Shown piece after piece: positions 60,199 through 64,000 of a stretch of 64,000 nt of DNA. The translations under genes and the position numbers were made by a program. The DNA comes from Lineus longissimus. Its lineage: Eukaryota; Nemertea; Pilidiophora; Heteronemertea; Lineidae. Below the pieces are notes generated by a model. It was not told the DNA's origin. It searched no databases and saw only the letters and a program-made list of their open reading frames with translations. Within the stretch, counting starts at the first letter, position 1, and every line of letters starts with the position of its first letter. The DNA is taken from NCBI RefSeq assembly GCF_910592395.1, contig NC_088310.1, positions 23,887,491-23,951,490 of the forward strand, read 5' to 3'.

Positions 60199-60622
60199 TG
60201 GCAAATTCCCTAAAGTTCCAATGGCACCAATTTAGTGGGGGAAAGTATTTTCTCGCATAAAATCTATTTTTAGATCCAAGTCGGGATAATGTGACCTGAG
60301 CGCCACTATCGGTGCTGACATAAACCAGACTGCTGAGCGAGTGGCAAATTTCCTCAAGTTCCATTGGCCACCAATTTTGTGGGGGTGGTCTGTGGTGCGA
60401 CACCGTATGGTGTTGCCCCCTATTATCAGATTCTGTTCCGTACGGTGTCGCCCCCTATTATCAGATTGTGTTGTGCAAATTCCCCTAAGTTCCATTGGCC
60501 ACCAATTTTGCAGGGGGGAAGTATTTTCTCGTATAAAATTTATTTTTAGATCCAAGTCGGGATAATGTGACCGGAGCGCCACTATCGGTGCTGATATAAA
60601 CCAGGCTGCTGAGCAAGAAATT
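60199..60622. repeat. Direct repeats, two ~145-bp copies and one partial copy
   Basis: Copy 1 (60201-60340) and copy 2 (60473-60620) share GCAAATTCCC, AGTATTTTCTCG, GATCCAAGTCGGGATAATG, GCGCCACTATCGGTGCTGA and AAACCAG. A partial copy of the first 40 bp lies at about 60343-60382. Between them, CGTAYGGTGTYGCCCCCTAT is itself duplicated about 36 bp apart. This looks like a complex dispersed repeat or nested insertion. Confidence 0.8.
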
Positions 60623-60659
60623 TGGTGGTTTTTTGGCGGGAATAATTTGTACTACCACA

Positions 60660-63193
60660 AAGCAATTTAACTAACCAACTTATCTTTAAATAGTTCACAT
60701 TTATTCACATCTTTCTGTACAATACATAATAGCAAAGAGCAAGTCTACAATAGTCATTTTGAGTGAAGATCATCATACCGACATGTCCCCTTGCTTGAGG
60801 CACCAAAGATTGGCAAGTTATTTTGTCCATCATAGGCGAGTAGGAATATTTATTTCATTGATGGCATTTTGCCACCCATGTCACAGGGGAAAATTCCTTG
60901 AAAATATGATATGGAATAAATGATGAAGCTATTCTATCATGATAGACTATACAGATATGTAAGCTTACCAGTCAAGTCAGCCCAAAGTCATAACGGCCTA
61001 AAGTCTAATATCTAATATCTTCTTTTTAACACACTTCTCAAATTCAATTTGCAGTTTTACTTGATTTAAAGCAGGTTAGTTAAATGATAGTTAAACAGAT
61101 TGAACCCAGCAAGTTTTACGCCAGGTCTTACATGACATAATGTCATATCCTGCAGCACAAAACTTTAGTACCTTCTAGACTTTGACCTCACCTTGAATGC
61201 CTTCAGCTAAGGTCAATGAACACCCCAAAAAATTTCCTTTAAACAAATTAGACGCTTATTCCTTATCAGGTGAAGTGCCACAACATACCATAACATGAAA
61301 TAAATAGGTAAATTTTCAACTCGTACACATCATCATTTCTTTCTTATTATTCAAGAACATGAAGAATAAACACCATTCAGAATACCGCTTCTTCCTAAAT
61401 GTTGGGACCATGGCACAAATACTGGAAAGTGCCCATTTCAGGACAACATCTTTGACCACTGTAATCAGGACGCGGAAAATAAATGAAAAGCTGTTGTTTG
61501 AGATTCTCATTGATCAGATGTTAAAATGATTTGTCATAAAGATTCCTTATTTTGAGAAATTCCTTTCCATTCTCAACAGCGATAGAAGAGAGAATGCATC
61601 ATTTTATAACATTTGTTAGTTAGTTTATAGCTGACATTTATGTTACATTATCTTCTGGGTAACTGCCAAACCCATTCAGATGTTTATACATGACAACATA
61701 AGTATATGAGGACAGCAAGGACGGTCTTTATTTGAGTAGCCTAATCGAACAACCAGCCATTTTCTAATTAATTATACGTGTATAATGATAAGTTTGCTAC
61801 AAGTGTTCACCAAAAACACCCAACAGCAGGACTAGTAGACTAAGGTGACCAATGACTGGGCAATAAGTCACAAATTCTCTAATAATCTGTCTGAATCCCA
61901 ACCCAACTTTGACAGTCGAGAGCCAGAGTTAAAATGTCTTCATGAAATCTTGTACCTGAAGGCAAAGCAAGAAGCCTGCCACAACACCAGTTCTCTTTAC
62001 TGAAAGCAAGTCAAGGTGGGATTTTGATTCAGAGCGGTTCTTTAAGAAAACTTTCCTAGGTTCCTTGGTGTCAATACTGTTCACCCAATCACTTATCCCC
62101 AACATCATACTCCCTCCTCAAAGATTAAGTGACAAGTTAAAGATTCTCCTAACAACACTTTTTATCAAGTCTACAACAATTACCTGTACCAAATATATAT
62201 AAGGCGAGCAAAAAATGAGCATCTCTGGCACCAGAAAATTGATCTAAAATGCAGTAAATCAAGGTCATCTCAACAGAAAACCATTAACCAATAGAATATT
62301 CAAATCAAGGTCTGATATGAAAGTTTCAACGTTTTATTTCATAATAGTCATAATTCTACTAATAGTACGGACAATAATCCAGCTTAACCCAGATAAGATT
62401 CTAAAATAAAGAATTCAACTAAGGCTGTTTAAGTCTTAAACTTCTTTGCTTCTTGGCTCGCTTATATATTTTTGCCAGTACTCAAATGTAAGCAAAATAA
62501 CATGATATCATGTGGCTGATGGATGAACGTCTTCATGGCCCCATGGCTTCATGGCGTAGTTCACTTGTGTACATTGTTTACATGTGTCCCAGAAGAATTT
62601 AAAAACGATCATCCCATAGTGCAGTTACAATGAAATTTTGCATGTACTGCGTTGTTAAACAGTGTACATGACAGCACTGTTAAGATTTATATTCAATGCG
62701 TATTCACATGATTGGAATATTTCAAATACTGAACTAGCCTTTGAGCCAACTTTAGCCATCTTCGATCGTGAGTGTTATAAATAGGCAGATAACACTGCGC
62801 TCCCTAAGAACAGGAAAGTGAACATTAAAAGTGTGATATACCCAATAACAGGATGTGTTTTTTTCAAAAAAATTTACCCCCAACACACATCCTACAAAGT
62901 GAAAGAGGTCTAGCCTTTCGGCTTCATGAAATAAAATTTACGAAACAAAAACCTTCCATCAAAACGTGTACAGACATTTCAAATCTGCCTGCATTGAACA
63001 GTACCTATACATGTCAACCCATGTACACATAGAGTACATTCCCAAACCTGTACAAAAATGTCTCTTTTAATGCACAGATCTTAATTAAATACTATAGAAT
63101 ATAATCAATAAGTAATCATCGTCATCAACAATTAATAACAATTAATTATTGATTATTTAATTAGACTATAATACACGCAAAGATTCCAGTAGT
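60660..63193 (-). other. Probable 3' UTR of ACBD3
   Basis: After the ACBD3 stop codon, about 2.5 kb of AT-rich, exon-free sequence runs to minus-strand AATAAA at 60705-60700. No RNA gene seen. The UTR end is inferred from the signal alone. Confidence 0.5.
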
Positions 63194-63414
63194 TCACCTT
63201 GTGTAGTATACTCGGTAGTAAAGGTATTTTGATCGCCATAATGAGTAAGAGTTATCAAATTTCAATAAGTAGACGCCTTGTCCAGGATACATATGGCTTC
63301 CACAGTACACCTCCTCATGGCAGTCGCGTCGATAAATTGGTATAATTTCATCCGTTGGTGGCTTGTTATCCTTCTTAGAGCCCTTTTCAATGTCTCCCTT
63401 TCCACCTTCAGCTC
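63194..63414 (-). CDS. ACBD3: ACBD3 (GCP60) last coding exon, GOLD domain end
   Basis: A single exon (acceptor at 63415-63416 on the minus strand) encodes 72 residues and a TGA. After a short Lys-rich stretch it reads [20 protein letters not shown], then [20 protein letters not shown] and [10 protein letters not shown], nearly identical to the C-terminus of human ACBD3. This is the end of the GOLD domain, which binds giantin/golgin-160 and recruits PI4KB at the Golgi. The acyl-CoA-binding and glutamine-rich parts must lie past the right edge of the window, since the gene runs on the minus strand. One difference from human is Cys in place of Ala in EVYxGSH. Phase is consistent (two bases complete the split codon). 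Confidence 0.95.
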
Positions 63415-63580
63415 CTGAAAAGAGATATTGGAAATTCTACAAGTCTAATCTTGATTTTTGGGGGTGGGGGTGGGGGCGTGTTTATGTTTGATGACTTTAT
63501 CCGCTTTATGTTGAGAGTAAAACTTTCCTAAAGAAAGATATGCTTAGTAGTTTTCTAATTCGACCTGTGACCACCCCAAC

Positions 63581-63660
63581 CCAGCCCAGCCCAGCCCAGC
63601 CCAGCCCAGCCCAGCCCAGCCCAGCCCAGCCCAGCCCAGCCCAGCCCAGCCCAGCCCAGC
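63581..63660. repeat. (CCAGC)16 microsatellite in an ACBD3 intron
   Basis: Sixteen perfect CCAGC units, with imperfect units at each edge (CCAAC and CCTAC). On the minus strand, where ACBD3 is transcribed, the unit is GCTGG. Because the unit is 5 bp, all frames are open and give Gly/Leu/Trp/Ala repeats, so the open frames over it are artefacts. Confidence 0.95.
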
Positions 63661-64000
63661 CCTACTATGTTCAAGTTCCATGTCGGAACGCTTGTTTTGT
63701 TTAAACGGATCAGATGGCAGCACAGGATTTGAATACGCCCCAGAGATAAGGAACAGCAAAACAAGATGTGAAATACAGCCAAGACAACAGATTTACTCTT
63801 TTGGTGGATTGAAGAACATTTTGTGAAGTCCCCGCATTTCAGAGAAAGGTCATGTCAAAGTTCTTCCCCAATTTTCTCAGATTTTTTTAATATCTCAGGT
63901 TGTCTGTTAAGCATTTGGGTTCAGCATCATTCAAATTCATAAAAGTTAACATGCAATTAAAGCACAACAGGGAAGCAATCTTGTAGTCGCCAAAACACAA

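Noticed and set aside
63544-63782. Frames with Gly-Trp-Ala-Gly-Leu repeats
   Set aside because: Translation of the (CCAGC)n microsatellite, open in all frames.

Overview
The window is nuclear DNA from an invertebrate animal. Every recognisable gene is an animal nuclear gene split by GT-AG introns of about 200-1,100 bp, except one intronless bZIP gene. ARID4, duplicated in vertebrates into ARID4A and ARID4B, is present here as one gene. I cannot name the species; a marine deuterostome or lophotrochozoan would fit. Exon boundaries were found by eye from GT/AG sites and checked for frame continuity. For each complete multi-exon model the coding lengths sum to a multiple of three, and the models are good to a few bases.

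Layout. 1-3,094 (+): 3' part of an acidic/basic nuclear protein with two poly(ADP-ribose)-binding PBZ zinc fingers (APLF-like), then a long 3' UTR. 6,114-9,615 (+): C19orf47 orthologue with a SAM-like domain. 14,185-15,589 (-): SYNJ2BP/OMP25, a tail-anchored mitochondrial PDZ protein, divergent from 16,101-17,384 (+): CREBZF/Zhangfei, intronless. 20,522-26,150 (-): a 14-exon, 589-residue gene that I tentatively assign to the meiotic topoisomerase VI B-like protein TOP6BL. 28,165-38,489 (+): ARID4, 21 coding exons, 1,687 residues, with Tudor, RBB1NT, ARID and chromo-barrel regions and an LxCxE motif. 55,768-59,479 (-): RBM34, ten exons, two RRMs. 63,194-63,414 (-): last coding exon of ACBD3, whose other exons lie beyond the right edge.

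Between ARID4 and RBM34 lies about 12 kb of repeat DNA. It holds a degenerate ~68-bp satellite array (about 44.3-48.0 kb), a ~1.1-kb tandem repeat in about three copies (49.5-52.9 kb) with a ~180-bp inverted-repeat element in its last copy, and a second, shorter array of the 68-bp family (54.7-55.5 kb). Other repeats are a 247-bp foldback just upstream of the RBM34 start, direct repeats at 60.2-60.6 kb, a (CCAGC)16 microsatellite, a tRNA-derived SINE and a tRNA-like pseudogene.

The genes do not form a pathway. Several act on chromatin, transcription or DNA breaks (PBZ protein, CREBZF, ARID4, probable TOP6BL). ARID4 and RBM34 adjoin, and the human genes ARID4B and RBM34 are neighbours on 1q42, with ACBD3 also on 1q42, so this looks like retained ancestral linkage. 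The points most worth following are the TOP6BL candidate, the LxCxE motif in ARID4, the HCF-1-type motif in CREBZF, the two PBZ fingers split at the same intron position, and the foldback at the RBM34 promoter.
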